A stretch of 64,000 bases of DNA. It comes from an uncultured Verrucomicrobiota bacterium. GTDB lineage: Bacteria; Verrucomicrobiota; Kiritimatiellia; Kiritimatiellales; Tichowtungiaceae. How positions within the stretch are numbered: position 1 is the stretch's first letter; each line of letters opens with the position of its first letter. Of the stretch, positions 51,732 through 60,928 are shown piece by piece. A program made the position numbers and the translations under genes. Below the pieces are notes generated by a model. That model was not told the DNA's origin and did no database searches. It saw only the letters and a program-made list of their open reading frames with translations. The stretch is taken from contig CAIKWE010000044.1 of the NCBI GenBank assembly GCA_903831085.1, positions 62,001 to 126,000 on the forward strand, written 5' to 3'.

Positions 51732-52450
51732 GCTTTGTATTCTGACATAGCGGCGAGCATTTCGCGAACCGCATTTTCCAGCCCTTGGAAGACGGCGCGG
51801 GCGATGATGCTGTGGCCGATATTAAGCGTGTCCAGATGCGGGATTTTCAGGATGGATGTGATGTTGTCGAGGTTGATGCCGTGGCCGGCGTTGACCTGCA
51901 GACCAAGGGCGTGAGCGCACTTCGCGCCGGCGATCAGTTTTTGCAGAAGCCGTTCCGCTTTTTCCGGATCGGTTGCGTCGCAGAACGAACCGGTATGCAG
52001 TTCGACGACACGCGCCCCGGTTTTTGCGGAAGACGCGATAATTTTTTCGTCCGGTTCAACAAACAGGCTGACGACGGAGCCGTTGTCCTGGAGCCGCTTG
52101 ACGGTTTTTTCCAATGCTTGGAAATTTCCGATGACATCGAGGCCGCCCTCCGTGGTGAGCTCCTGCCGCTTTTCAGGAACGAGGCAGACTTCAGCCGGTT
52201 TGACATCGAGCGCGATGCGGACAATCTCTTCCGAGTTGGCCATCTCGAGGTTGATAGGGATCGGGCAGGCTTTGCTGAGAAGGTAAACGTCGGAATCCTG
52301 AATGTGACGGCGGTCTTCGCGCAGGTGAACCGTGATGCTGACGGCTCCGGCTTTCGCACAGATCTTCGCGGCGGCGAGCGGGTCGGGATAGCTGGTGCCA
52401 CGCGCCTGACGCAGGGTTGCAACGTGATCAATGTTTACGCCGAGTTTCAT
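51728..52450 (-). CDS. pdxJ: Pyridoxine 5'-phosphate synthase PdxJ
   Basis: Last step of the DXP-dependent vitamin B6 pathway: condenses 3-amino-2-oxopropyl phosphate with deoxyxylulose phosphate. TIM barrel opening MKLGVNIDHVATLRQARGT, catalytic-region TVHLREDRRHIQDSDV, EVCLVPEKRQELTTEGG, and NAGHGINLDN plus LNIGHSIIARA. Start ATG 52450 (240 aa) matches the family; the longer frame adds six residues only. Palindromes at 51776 and 52109 encode FQGLE and FQALE. Its start lies inside the end of the upstream GGDEF gene. Confidence 0.95.
   Translation of the reverse strand: MKLGVNIDHVATLRQARGTSYPDPLAAAKICAKAGAVSITVHLREDRRHIQDSDVYLLSKACPIPINLEMANSEEIVRIALDVKPAEVCLVPEKRQELTTEGGLDVIGNFQALEKTVKRLQDNGSVVSLFVEPDEKIIASSAKTGARVVELHTGSFCDATDPEKAERLLQKLIAGAKCAHALGLQVNAGHGINLDNITSILKIPHLDTLNIGHSIIARAVFQGLENAVREMLAAMSEYKA
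52109..52123. repeat. TTCCAA-N3-TTGGAA palindrome, perfect
   Basis: Centre TGC. In pdxJ as F-Q-A-L-E; a second copy (51776-51790, one change) near the 3' end reads F-Q-G-L-E. Confidence 0.85.
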
Positions 52451-53642
52451 GTTTGGCCTTTTCCGCATGTTGCGCGGGATCGTAAACCAGACAGGCGGCG
52501 GTGTTCCAGCCGCGAATCACTTCAAGCGCGCGGTAGGCGCCGCTGAAGAGAACACCCAGGGTACGCCCGTGTTCCGGATACGCGGTGATACCAACGCTGA
52601 TGGCGGTTTTGATTTGTTTGCCGCCGGAAATAAAAACCTCTTTTTGTACAGCTTCGCGCAGACGGGTCGCGATCATTTCACCCTGTTGCAGGGTGCAGCG
52701 AGCGAGGATGAGAAAGTCGTCGCGGTGGTAGCGTCCGATCAGGTCGCAGTCGCGGGTGAGCTTCTGGAGGATTTTGCCGACACCGGCGATTACACCGTCG
52801 GCGGACTCCTCGCCGTGCAGTTTGATGATATGGTCAATACGGCTTATACCGACGCAGAGCAGAGCGGCCTGTCCCTTTTTCATGCGGATTTCAGCGAGGT
52901 ATTTGCGTATGTAAGAACCAATGAGGTCGGGCCGGAGCACGCCGGTGAGCGGATCGAGCGAGGAATTTTTGGTTTCCCTGCCGAGTTCGCCGACGACTTC
53001 TTCTTCGGGTGTATCCTTCTTTTCCTCTACGATGGCCGGTGCCGGCGCGATGGCAAACGGAAGCGGATTGTCAAAATCGACGGTTTCGAGCGCCTGAGTG
53101 GCGGCGTCAACGAGAGCTGGTGTATGGAGGCCGTGCAGGGGGAAACTGCTGACACCGGCGCGGAAGGTCTTCACGCCGGGCACGGCGGCGACTGCTTTTT
53201 TCAGATCGATCATCATGTGCCGGGCCACTGAGGGTACGTTTTCCTCTTCGGTATCGATGATTGCGGCCACACAGTCTTCACGGAACAGGCAGGCTTTATC
53301 TGAAACGTGCCGGATCGTATTTTTGAGTGCGGCGAGCAGTTCTTCCTGCACCTTCCGCTTGTCAGGCTCTTCGGTGTCGAACTGCACGATGAGAACGCCG
53401 AAGCCGGAGGATACGCGGTTAATTTTGCTGAGGTAGCGGGAGACCTGAATGAAAAAGAAATAGTTGCAGTCTTCAACCGTTGTGAGGGCGTCTTCACCCA
53501 CCATGATCATTCGGTGGAAGCGGTAGGTGCTGCTGATCAGGGTGATGATTGCAAATGAAATGACCACCACAAACAACAGCTGCCCGGCTTGCGCCAAGGG
53601 CAGCTGTGCGATCAGTGAGAGCTGTAGAATGGAACACAGCAT
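52428..53642 (-). CDS. Membrane protein with degenerate GGDEF domains
   Basis: N-terminal membrane segment (about residues 8-40, LAQAGQLLFVVVISFAIITL) then two regions resembling diguanylate cyclase folds. The second has the start DPLTGVLRPDLIGSYIRKYL and a signature region GRYHRDDFLILA, i.e. HRDDF where active enzymes carry GGDEF/GGEEF; the first has FREDC at the matching place. Both lack the glycines needed for catalysis, so the protein is probably not a cyclase and may bind nucleotide or act as a scaffold. It follows pal by 34 bp and overlaps pdxJ by 23 bp. Confidence 0.75.
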   Translation of the reverse strand: MLCSILQLSLIAQLPLAQAGQLLFVVVISFAIITLISSTYRFHRMIMVGEDALTTVEDCNYFFFIQVSRYLSKINRVSSGFGVLIVQFDTEEPDKRKVQEELLAALKNTIRHVSDKACLFREDCVAAIIDTEEENVPSVARHMMIDLKKAVAAVPGVKTFRAGVSSFPLHGLHTPALVDAATQALETVDFDNPLPFAIAPAPAIVEEKKDTPEEEVVGELGRETKNSSLDPLTGVLRPDLIGSYIRKYLAEIRMKKGQAALLCVGISRIDHIIKLHGEESADGVIAGVGKILQKLTRDCDLIGRYHRDDFLILARCTLQQGEMIATRLREAVQKEVFISGGKQIKTAISVGITAYPEHGRTLGVLFSGAYRALEVIRGWNTAACLVYDPAQHAEKAKHETRRKH

Positions 53643-53676
53643 GTAAAGGTCGCTTCAGGCGGATGCGACGCTGTGC

Positions 53677-54189
53677 CTAGTAGTAAAGCACAAATTCGCC
53701 GCGACGGTTGGCGGCCCAGGCCGCTTCGTCATGTCCCGGGTTGGCGGGTTTTTCTTCACCGTAGCTCTTGGTCTGAATACGGTCGGCGCCGATGCCAAGA
53801 CCGGCCAAATAGTCGCGGATAGCCTGTGCGCGGCGTTCGCCGAGCGCAAGGTTGTACTCGTTGCTTCCACGTTCATCGCAGTTGCCTTCGATGATGACGG
53901 CGACGGAGTTGTTCTGTTTGAGGTGCTGTGAAACGGTTTCGATTTTCGAGCGTTCACTTCCGTTCACCTGTGAGCTGTCATAATCGAAATAAACCGGGGC
54001 AAACATGCCGGGGTGTTCCGTGCCGCCCGTGAAACGGCTGCCCATAGCCAGCCCGCCGCCCATGCCGTCACCGTAAAGACCGCCCGAGCCGACGCCGGCC
54101 GGATTCTTCTTCATGCTTTTGCAACCGGTGAGAGAGGAGAGGGTCAGCAACACACAGATACCCGCAACGACAGAGATAATTTTTTTCAT
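53677..54189 (-). CDS. pal: Peptidoglycan-associated lipoprotein Pal
   Basis: Outer-membrane lipoprotein that anchors the membrane to peptidoglycan. Signal peptide with lipobox LTGC, a glycine-rich linker, and an OmpA-like domain with FDYDSSQVNGSER and the peptidoglycan-binding block EGNCDERGSNEYNLALGERRAQAI. ATG 54189 gives 170 aa and follows a GAGG signal; the longer frame overlaps tolB. Last core gene of the Tol-Pal set. Confidence 0.95.
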   Translation of the reverse strand: MKKIISVVAGICVLLTLSSLTGCKSMKKNPAGVGSGGLYGDGMGGGLAMGSRFTGGTEHPGMFAPVYFDYDSSQVNGSERSKIETVSQHLKQNNSVAVIIEGNCDERGSNEYNLALGERRAQAIRDYLAGLGIGADRIQTKSYGEEKPANPGHDEAAWAANRRGEFVLYY

Positions 54190-54220
54190 GACGACGAAAC
54201 CTCGCTTTTGACTTTTTCCA

Positions 54221-55414
54221 CTACGGCGAGCAAGCCGGCGCATACCAGCCTCCGCCACCACTGAGTAAAGCTACCGGACGGTCGCTGACTGTGTCAAGGA
54301 GGTAGAGGGACGATTGGTAGTTGGATGAGCGTGCCGCGACGATATGCCGCCCGTCCGGTGCCCAGGATGGATCTTCATAATCGGCGCCATCGCAGTTTAA
54401 ATAGAATGTTTGGCCGTTGGACGGCTGGATGACGGCAATCATGTACTGTCCGCCGTTCCGGCTGGCGCAGGCGATCAGGCCGTTGCGTCCCCAGTCGGGA
54501 GCGACATTTTCGGTTCCGCGGCTGCTGATGCGCCTCGGAGCGCCGCCGTCGCGAGAGATAATGTAAAGCTGGGGTCTGCCGACGCCGTTCTGGTCGGAGG
54601 CATACACAATCTGACTGCCGTCCGGCGACCAGGACGGGCTGGCTTCGGCGGCGCGGGGCGTTGCCGTCAGGCGGGTCAGTTTACCGCTACGCAGATTTTT
54701 AATGTAGAGCTCGGGATTGCCGTCTTTGGAGAGGATCAGCGCCAGATCTTTGCCGTCCGGCGAAATCGCCGCGCCGGTGTTCAGTCCGCCGTAGTTGGCC
54801 AGTATTTCCCATCGATTGCGGGTCAGATCAAGCCGGTAGAGGTCCGGGAAACCCCGCTTGAATGAGGTGTAAACAATGCTGTTGCCGTCCGGCCCCCAGT
54901 TAGGCCCCACCACAATTCCATTTTCACCGGTGAGTTGCCGGACACCGCCGCCGTCTGAATCGCATAGATAGAGCTCCTTCTTTCCGGTGCGGTTTCCGGT
55001 CAGCACGATGCGCATCGAGGCGATGCCCTTGTGTCCGGTGACGGCTTCGACGATGTCATCCGCCATCTGGTGGGCGATCGCGCGGGTCTGGCCGTTGTAG
55101 CTTTTGGAGAGCAGGACGGACTGATCGTTCAGCCGCAGAACCTGACAGCCGGCTTTCAGTTCACTGCCGGAGGGTGTGACGGTCCCATTCACACGGATCG
55201 CGCCGCCGGCGCGCACCGGGTCGAACCAGCCGGAGAGTCGCAGATCTTTTTCCAAGGTTTGGAAGAACATCTGCGAAGCGGAATCACCTGCCGTTTTGAT
55301 ACCGGAAAGATCAATGGCGATCTTGCTGTCGGCGGACTTCACAACACGCACTTGAGCCGCAGCCCATGAAGCGGACAGCGCAATGCAAAGGATCGGAAGG
55401 AGAATTTTTTTCAT
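54221..55414 (-). CDS. tolB: Tol-Pal system protein TolB
   Basis: Periplasmic beta-propeller partner of Pal. Signal peptide to about residue 20 (ALSASWAAAQ), N-terminal domain (about 25-140), then WD40-like PD40 blades with repeated D-G-x-x-I-V-Y/x-S-W-S-P-D-G (GNSIVYTSFKRGFPDLYRLD, ASPSWSPDGSQIVYASDQN, EDPSWAPDGRHIV). 397 aa. A perfect palindrome (55250-55264) near the start encodes FQTLEK, in the N-terminal domain. Confidence 0.94.
   Translation of the reverse strand: MKKILLPILCIALSASWAAAQVRVVKSADSKIAIDLSGIKTAGDSASQMFFQTLEKDLRLSGWFDPVRAGGAIRVNGTVTPSGSELKAGCQVLRLNDQSVLLSKSYNGQTRAIAHQMADDIVEAVTGHKGIASMRIVLTGNRTGKKELYLCDSDGGGVRQLTGENGIVVGPNWGPDGNSIVYTSFKRGFPDLYRLDLTRNRWEILANYGGLNTGAAISPDGKDLALILSKDGNPELYIKNLRSGKLTRLTATPRAAEASPSWSPDGSQIVYASDQNGVGRPQLYIISRDGGAPRRISSRGTENVAPDWGRNGLIACASRNGGQYMIAVIQPSNGQTFYLNCDGADYEDPSWAPDGRHIVAARSSNYQSSLYLLDTVSDRPVALLSGGGGWYAPACSP
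55250..55264. repeat. TTCCAA-N3-TTGGAA palindrome, perfect
   Basis: Centre GGT. In tolB as F-Q-T-L-E. A one-change copy (55438-55452) lies in the tolA-tolB spacer. Confidence 0.85.
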
Positions 55415-55458
55415 GATGCACTATGCTTAACGCAATGTTCCGAAGTTTGGAAGCCGAT

Positions 55459-56313
55459 TTAGTCGGAGAGTACAAACTCGATCTCGATTGTGCGGCTGGG
55501 CAGGTCGGGAGGCGGTACAGGCAGTTGGGTGGTGGCGTTCAGGGCATTTTGCACCGACTGGTCGAACTGTGCATTACCGGAGCGGCGGGAGAGGGATTTC
55601 GAGGAAACGGTTCCGTTACGTTCAATCTGGATGGTGGCGGTGGCGGCCAGACCGATTGGTGCGCCTCCGGGCTGCTGCCAGACGCTGTACATCTGTTGTT
55701 TAACGCTGTCGTAATATCCACCAAACGGGCTGTAAACACCGCCGCCCGAACCTGAACCGGAACCCGAGCTTGATCCTGATGCGGAGCCTGATCCGGCGGC
55801 CGAGCTGTTAAGAGCTGATTTTAGTCCGCTGAAGTCGAGTTGAGGACCTGGCTTCGGACCCGGCTTGGCGGCCACAGGTTTTCCGCCTTTTAATACGGCG
55901 GCTATTCTTTCCGCTTCTGTCCTTGTCTTCGGCGGAGCGTTGGTCTCGGCTTTTTTAGGCGGGGCATTAGTGACAGCTGCTTTTTTAGGCGGAGCGTTGG
56001 TCTTAACCGTCTCAGGTGGTTTATTGGTGGCGACCGGCTTGGGGATCAGTTTTTTTTCCGGCTTCGGCTCGGGTTTGGGTTCCGGTTTCGGTTTCGGTTT
56101 CTCAGATTTTATTTCTGGTGTTGGTTCAGGAACCGCTTCGGGTTCGGAGGCTGGTGCCGGGGCCGAGTCGTCTTGAAGACCAACGGATGCCACCAACTTA
56201 AAAGGTTTTTTACGGGTGAAACTATAGGTCGACAGAACAAGGGTCAGCAGGATGATGATTCCATGTGCAATGGAAACCCGTCCAAATACTTTTTTTATCA
56301 AGGAATTTTTCAC
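55459..56313 (-). CDS. tolA: TolA/TonB-type energy-transducing protein
   Basis: Links the TolQR motor to Pal/TolB. One N-terminal membrane anchor (SIAHGIIILLTLVLSTYSF), a proline/lysine-rich periplasmic spacer with PKPEP and TNAPPKKA repeats, a serine/glycine stretch (about 172-192), and a C-terminal TonB-like domain (YDSVKQQMYSVWQQP ... IQIERNGTVSSKSL). 284 aa. Named tolA because of its position between tolR and tolB; the domain alone could equally be called TonB. Confidence 0.85.
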   Translation of the reverse strand: MKNSLIKKVFGRVSIAHGIIILLTLVLSTYSFTRKKPFKLVASVGLQDDSAPAPASEPEAVPEPTPEIKSEKPKPKPEPKPEPKPEKKLIPKPVATNKPPETVKTNAPPKKAAVTNAPPKKAETNAPPKTRTEAERIAAVLKGGKPVAAKPGPKPGPQLDFSGLKSALNSSAAGSGSASGSSSGSGSGSGGGVYSPFGGYYDSVKQQMYSVWQQPGGAPIGLAATATIQIERNGTVSSKSLSRRSGNAQFDQSVQNALNATTQLPVPPPDLPSRTIEIEFVLSD

Positions 56314-56329
56314 GGGTTTAATGCGGCGT

Positions 56330-56746
56330 TCATTCAGCCTGCGTCACCAGTCCCATGGCTTCGATCCTGGCGCTTTTCAAAACCTGGATAACTTCCACGA
56401 CCTGGCCGTAATCAATTTTTTCGTCAGCCCGCACATAAACGGTGACCTTCGGGTCGGCCCTGCCGATATCTCCCATTTTTTCTCCCAGCCGCTGTATGGA
56501 CATCGCCGTGCCGTCCAGCGTTAATCCGTTTTTCAGTGAGATTTCGATGGTGTGGTGCTTTTTGCTTAAATCCATCGCGCCAGCCTTGCCCTTCGGCAGG
56601 TCGACCGAGAGGCTTTGCTCGATGATGGGCATGGTGATGATGAAAACGAACAGCAGAAGAACAACGATGTCCATCAGGGACGTGATGTTAATCTCGTTGC
56701 TTTCCCGGAGCGCGATCAGACTGGTTTTTCTTCTTCTTCTTCTCAC
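56330..56746 (-). CDS. tolR: Biopolymer transport protein TolR/ExbD
   Basis: Small inner-membrane motor subunit. A basic N-terminus (RRRRRKTSLIALRES), NEINITSLMDIVVLLLFVFII with the conserved Asp of the motor pore, and a periplasmic domain with SVDLPKGKAG and VYVRADEKIDYGQVVEVIQ. 138 aa. Twelve bases after tolQ. Confidence 0.93.
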   Translation of the reverse strand: MRRRRRKTSLIALRESNEINITSLMDIVVLLLFVFIITMPIIEQSLSVDLPKGKAGAMDLSKKHHTIEISLKNGLTLDGTAMSIQRLGEKMGDIGRADPKVTVYVRADEKIDYGQVVEVIQVLKSARIEAMGLVTQAE

Positions 56747-56758
56747 ACGCGACTCCTT

Positions 56759-57508
56759 TTATTTTGAATAATCCAGCATGAACTCCTGCTGAACACGTCC
56801 CGTGAATTCCTGCGCGAAGTTATCCATTTGCACCGAGAGATAGCGGATGCGGGTCGCCAGCAGGCTGTATCCGATTGTGGCGGGTAGCGCCACCAGCAGT
56901 CCGGCTACGGTGCACAGCAGCGCGCCCGAAATGCCGGGCGCCACGGCGGAAAGCGTGGCGGAACCGGCAGTCGCCATTCCGCTGAACGTTCCCATCACAC
57001 CCCAGACGGTTCCCAGCAGGCCGAGGAACGGACCAACACTGACAGCGGTCCCCAGCAGACCCATCAGGCTTTCCAGTTCAAGCGCCTTGTCGGCCAGCGC
57101 ACAATCCGCCGCATCGCGGATGACATCCATCTGGTGCGTATCGAGCCGCCGCTCTCCCTGAGGATAGACATTACCCAGAAGAATTTCGTCGCGGTCGGCA
57201 CCGATCAGAATGAGTTGATCAATCAGCGCCTTGCATCCCGCCGTATAGATCGCATCAAGCGGGGTTTCAGGCATGTGCTGTTTTTTTACAAACAGATTGG
57301 TCGCGCGGGCCTGTTCGCGGAAATTTTTTACGAAACGGTTGCTCGCCAGCCGGGCGGCACGCAACTGGGCGAATTTTGTCAGCATCACGGTCCAGGCGCC
57401 AACCGAAATAAGCACCAGGATAAGCACAATCACTTTTCCGTTCAGCTCGCTTTGGCGGAACGCCAATCCGATATTGGCCGTCATCAGGGGGAACAGCAGT
57501 CCGTTCAT
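56759..57508 (-). CDS. tolQ: Proton-channel protein TolQ (MotA/TolQ/ExbB family)
   Basis: Inner-membrane proton channel driving TolA. N-terminal membrane helix (KVIVLILVLISVGAWTVML), a cytosolic loop, then GLLGTAVSVGPFLGLLGTVWGVMGTF and ALLCTVAGLLVALPATIGYS, the family signatures of helices 2 and 3. 249 aa. First gene of a minus-strand run that extends through tolR, tolA, tolB, pal, the GGDEF-like gene, pdxJ and nnr. Confidence 0.94.
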   Translation of the reverse strand: MNGLLFPLMTANIGLAFRQSELNGKVIVLILVLISVGAWTVMLTKFAQLRAARLASNRFVKNFREQARATNLFVKKQHMPETPLDAIYTAGCKALIDQLILIGADRDEILLGNVYPQGERRLDTHQMDVIRDAADCALADKALELESLMGLLGTAVSVGPFLGLLGTVWGVMGTFSGMATAGSATLSAVAPGISGALLCTVAGLLVALPATIGYSLLATRIRYLSVQMDNFAQEFTGRVQQEFMLDYSK

Positions 57509-57615
57509 AATTTATGATCTCCGTTATTTTTCAAAGCCTGGGTGAAAACCGGCTGTATTCTCCAGTGTTTGGAAAAACAGTACAGTTTTTTTTCCAAACA
57601 TCGTAAAAATCAACT
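57509..57615. other. Divergent spacer with two degenerate palindromes
   Basis: Between tolQ and the GH10-like gene. Variants CTCCAGTGTTTGGAA (57560-57574) and TTCCAAACATCGTAA (57592-57606) lie close to the gene start at 57616. Confidence 0.5.
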
Positions 57616-58788
57616 ATGCTCCGCCGAATGAAAAAAAGATCAACGATCCTCTTTGCCCTTCTTCCGCTTCTGATTTCGCTGCTTTTAACCGGCACCTCGC
57701 AAGTGAGCACGCCAGAAGTGCGCGCCATCTGGGTGACCCGTTTTGACTACCAAAAACCAGCTGATGTGGAGGCCATCGTTGCCAACTGCGCCCGGTTCGG
57801 ATTTACGGACATCTTCTTTCAGATTCGCGGCAACGGCACCGTGTCGTATCCCAGTCAGGTCGAACCGTGGGCTTTTGAACTGACGGGCACAGACCCTTCC
57901 TCAACCGGACGAAATCCAGGCTGGGATCCGTTGAAAGTCGCGGCGGACAGCGCCAAAAAGAGGGGCATCCGGCTGCATGCCTATATGAATGTACTGCCCG
58001 GCTGGCGGGGTGTTAAAGACCCGCCGCGCTCTGCGGGCCAGAACTGGACCGCGCACCCGGATTGGTTCATGGTTGATTCTCTCGGCCAGCGCATGCGCCC
58101 GACCAGCGGCTGGTATTCTTTTCTGAATCCGGCACTGCCGGACGTTCAGCAGCATTTGAAGCAACTGGCCGCCGAACTGGCCCGCTATGATATCGCAGGG
58201 CTTCATTTGGACTACATCCGCTTTCCTTACGATTACAAAGACGTGGCGCCTCAGCTTTATCCAAAGGCTTCGGCGGCGGAGATCAGCCGGAGGTCGGACT
58301 TCTCCTATGACCGGTTTTCAATGGAACAGGTCCGCCAGCGTTACAGCGGCAACTGGGGCGCATTTCGCCGCGCCGCGGTTTCGCAGGTTGTTGCGGAGTT
58401 GAACCAGACCTTCAAGGCGCAGCGCGGCCCTCAGTGTATAATTTCTTCCAGTGTGCTGGCCGATTTCGACAAGGGGTACGGCACGGCGTTTCAGGACAGC
58501 CGCCGCTGGGCCAAAGATCAGATGGTCGATTGGCTGGTGCCTATGAATTATAACCCGAAGCTTTTTGATGAACAGCTCAGCAAAATGCGCAAATCGCTGG
58601 GCCGCCGCGCGACCGCCGCACAGCTGGTGGTGGGAATTGACTGTAAAGCCTCTCCGGCTGAAATCCGCCGACAGATTGATGCGGTGCGCAAGGCGGGCTG
58701 CCACGGCTATGCTTTGTTTGCCTATTCCTACCTTTTTGAAAACCATCGTCCGACAGCGAAAGGACTGGCGCTGGCCGGTATCCGATAA
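57616..58788 (+). CDS. GH10-like (DUF187) secreted glycosyl hydrolase
   Basis: Family-10-like glycosylhydrolase of the YngK/DUF187 type, thought to act on cell-surface or peptidoglycan-linked sugars. Signal peptide to about residue 30 (LLPLLISLLLTGTSQ), then barrel blocks VRAIWVTRFDYQKPADVEA, IFFQIRGNGTVSYPS, LHAYMNVLPGWRG and the conserved GLHLDYIRFPYD (possible catalytic Asp). 390 aa; a second ATG at 57628 is equally possible. Ends at a terminator shared with the next gene. Confidence 0.85.
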   Translation: MLRRMKKRSTILFALLPLLISLLLTGTSQVSTPEVRAIWVTRFDYQKPADVEAIVANCARFGFTDIFFQIRGNGTVSYPSQVEPWAFELTGTDPSSTGRNPGWDPLKVAADSAKKRGIRLHAYMNVLPGWRGVKDPPRSAGQNWTAHPDWFMVDSLGQRMRPTSGWYSFLNPALPDVQQHLKQLAAELARYDIAGLHLDYIRFPYDYKDVAPQLYPKASAAEISRRSDFSYDRFSMEQVRQRYSGNWGAFRRAAVSQVVAELNQTFKAQRGPQCIISSSVLADFDKGYGTAFQDSRRWAKDQMVDWLVPMNYNPKLFDEQLSKMRKSLGRRATAAQLVVGIDCKASPAEIRRQIDAVRKAGCHGYALFAYSYLFENHRPTAKGLALAGIR

Positions 58789-58817
58789 AAAAACGCCTCC
58801 TGTTCAGGAGGCGTTTT
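58788..58817. terminator. Bidirectional terminator
   Basis: AAAACGCCTCCTG/CAGGAGGCGTTTT stem with TT loop between convergent genes; A- and T-tracts on both sides. Confidence 0.85.
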
Positions 58818-58838
58818 GAATCCGGCATGATTCGGAGA

Positions 58839-60836
58839 TTATTTCTTAAGCTCGGCCGGCAGATCCATTGTTGATTCGGGCTTCTGCGCAGGTTTTTTGG
58901 CCGGTTTTTTCTGTTCCTGAGTGACAGCCTGTTCCTCAACCGTTGCCTTTTCCGCCTTATGGAACTTGTTGAGCTGGTCGATGGCGGCGCTCGCTTTGGC
59001 TTCATCGCCTTTCAGGCGGTAGGCTTGGAACAGGCCCATCCAGACACGGCCGTTGCGCGGAGTGATTTCAGCCGCCTTTTCCATGTACTCAATGCCTTTG
59101 GATATCTGTTTTTGCATAATCAAACTCTGTCCAAGACCAAGCCATGCGCCAGCCGTGTCCGGGCTGTTCTTGACGATGATGCTGTAAACGGCTTCCGCTT
59201 CCTGCGGACGATTAAGAGCAAGATAGATGCCGCCTGCGCCAAGCAACCGTGATGAATTGCCGGCTTTGAAAAATCCCTTGCTCTGTTCAAGGCAGTCGCG
59301 ACGGGCCTTTTCGAGAACCGTCATGCCGTACTTCTGAATAGCGGGGTCGTTAATGAGTGTCGCGTATTCCGGCAGGTCAGCCACCATAATGATGGTTGAT
59401 CCATCGAAATAGACCAGCTTCCAAGCCTTGGAAGCAAGCAGTCGATTTGCCAATGCGCCGGCATCCGGCCAGCATCCGTTCAGGACGACTGCCTGAGGGC
59501 CCCAGTCCGAGCGTATTTTATTCCATGCGCCCGGCTGACCGAGCAGGGCGCGGTTCAGGGTCTGGTAGAATTCGGTCCCGTAGAACGATGCGCGAGTGTC
59601 GCAGAAAATTTTGTTCGAAGGATTCTGCAGGGCAATGTAACCGCCGTCGTGGGCGATATTGATGATTTTTTTCGGGAAGTCGGCGCGGGACAGGATTCCA
59701 GCGGCGGCAACCGGGAAGGAGTCTTCTTCAACACCCAATCCGAAATGCGAGGCGCTGCCGATGCGGGTGTAGGCGCGGTTGGTGACCAGCGAGATCGTCG
59801 AGATGATCATCAAACCCAGCGCAATAGCCACAATCAGATCATGCTGTTTGGAAGCAGCGTCCGTGGAGCGAGTCAGGTATCCGCTGATGGCGTTGAAGCT
59901 CAGAATCATAAAGGGGAAGGCGAGAAAGGCGAACAGGTGCAGTGTGCCGATGGAGCGCACGGTGAGAAACGCGCCGACCAGCGCCAGCGTGGTGAGCATG
60001 GCCGGGAGCCGTTTCTGCAGAGTGATCAGTCCCCCGGCGCCGAGGATCAGCGTGAAGACGGTCAGGCTGCTAATGATGCCTTGCGGGAAGCTACTGCTGA
60101 AGAGCGATATCCACTCCAGATTTTCCGTGCCGGTCAGCAGAACCCAGTTAGCAAAAATATGTCGGTGCAGGTTGACGAAGTTCGGATTAATCAATGTCAC
60201 AAGCAGTGCGACGGCGGAGAGTCCGAGCAGTTTAGTGGTCAGCGGAGTTGCCATCGAGCGCGAGGTCTTCCGGGTTTCCTGCCAGTTTTCGATGGCGAAG
60301 AAAAGGATCAGCGCCGGACCAAAAAGGAACGACGGGTGTATATTGGTCCAGAGCACCTGCAGAACCAGCAGCAGAACCGCCAGTAGATTGAAATTTTTGA
60401 CGCGGTAAAGCAGCGTCAGGAAGGTCGCGGTGAAAAGCATGAAGAAGGCACTCGGGTCAGGATTAAATACCGGGAGCATCAGCCGTGCGCAGAGCAGCAG
60501 CGCCAGCCCCTGACTTAGCGGGCCGCCCCACTTTTTGCCGAAATTGAACATCATGAAGAATGCCGCCAGCACAACCAGAACGTGAACCAGCGTGACGAGT
60601 CCGGCGCCGCCCAGCGACCAGAGAAGATAGACCAGGCTGTTATAGAGCGGATTCATGTTGACCCACGGCTTGCCGGCCATGGTGTAGGAGATCGTATCAG
60701 CTTTGACGCTGTGTGCCTGTCCCAGCGCGATATGCGTGAAGATGTCAGGACTGCTGATCGTGCGTATGCCGGTGAGGGCAAGAAGGACGAATCCGAAGAT
60801 AACCAGAGCAAGGCCGAGCGATTTTTTGTTACTCAT
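58839..60836 (-). CDS. Multi-pass membrane protein with C-terminal TPR domain
   Basis: I cannot assign an enzyme. Residues 1-380 hold about ten hydrophobic helices; the first loop (ISSPDIFTHIALGQAHSVKADT then MAGKPWVNMNPLYN) resembles GT-C type lipid-linked sugar transferases. A soluble periplasmic part follows (about 395-525, IALQNPSNKIFCDTRASFYG), then tetratricopeptide repeats (DTAGAWLGLGQSLIMQ, ITPRNGRVWMGLFQAYRLKG) and a lysine/proline tail. ATG 60836 (665 aa) is chosen over the longer frame because of a GGGAG signal ten bases upstream. A perfect palindrome (59419-59433) encodes SKAWK. Confidence 0.7.
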   Translation of the reverse strand: MSNKKSLGLALVIFGFVLLALTGIRTISSPDIFTHIALGQAHSVKADTISYTMAGKPWVNMNPLYNSLVYLLWSLGGAGLVTLVHVLVVLAAFFMMFNFGKKWGGPLSQGLALLLCARLMLPVFNPDPSAFFMLFTATFLTLLYRVKNFNLLAVLLLVLQVLWTNIHPSFLFGPALILFFAIENWQETRKTSRSMATPLTTKLLGLSAVALLVTLINPNFVNLHRHIFANWVLLTGTENLEWISLFSSSFPQGIISSLTVFTLILGAGGLITLQKRLPAMLTTLALVGAFLTVRSIGTLHLFAFLAFPFMILSFNAISGYLTRSTDAASKQHDLIVAIALGLMIISTISLVTNRAYTRIGSASHFGLGVEEDSFPVAAAGILSRADFPKKIINIAHDGGYIALQNPSNKIFCDTRASFYGTEFYQTLNRALLGQPGAWNKIRSDWGPQAVVLNGCWPDAGALANRLLASKAWKLVYFDGSTIIMVADLPEYATLINDPAIQKYGMTVLEKARRDCLEQSKGFFKAGNSSRLLGAGGIYLALNRPQEAEAVYSIIVKNSPDTAGAWLGLGQSLIMQKQISKGIEYMEKAAEITPRNGRVWMGLFQAYRLKGDEAKASAAIDQLNKFHKAEKATVEEQAVTQEQKKPAKKPAQKPESTMDLPAELKK
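59419..59433. repeat. TTCCAA-N3-TTGGAA palindrome, perfect
   Basis: Centre GCC. Inside the membrane/TPR gene, read in the S-K-x-W-K phase. Confidence 0.85.
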
Positions 60837-60928
60837 AGAAAAAAACTCCCTGTTTGAAACAATGGCTGGGATTTTAGTGGCCCAAGCATTTTTTACAAGC
60901 AGGAATCCCTGCAAACCCCGTTTGATGT

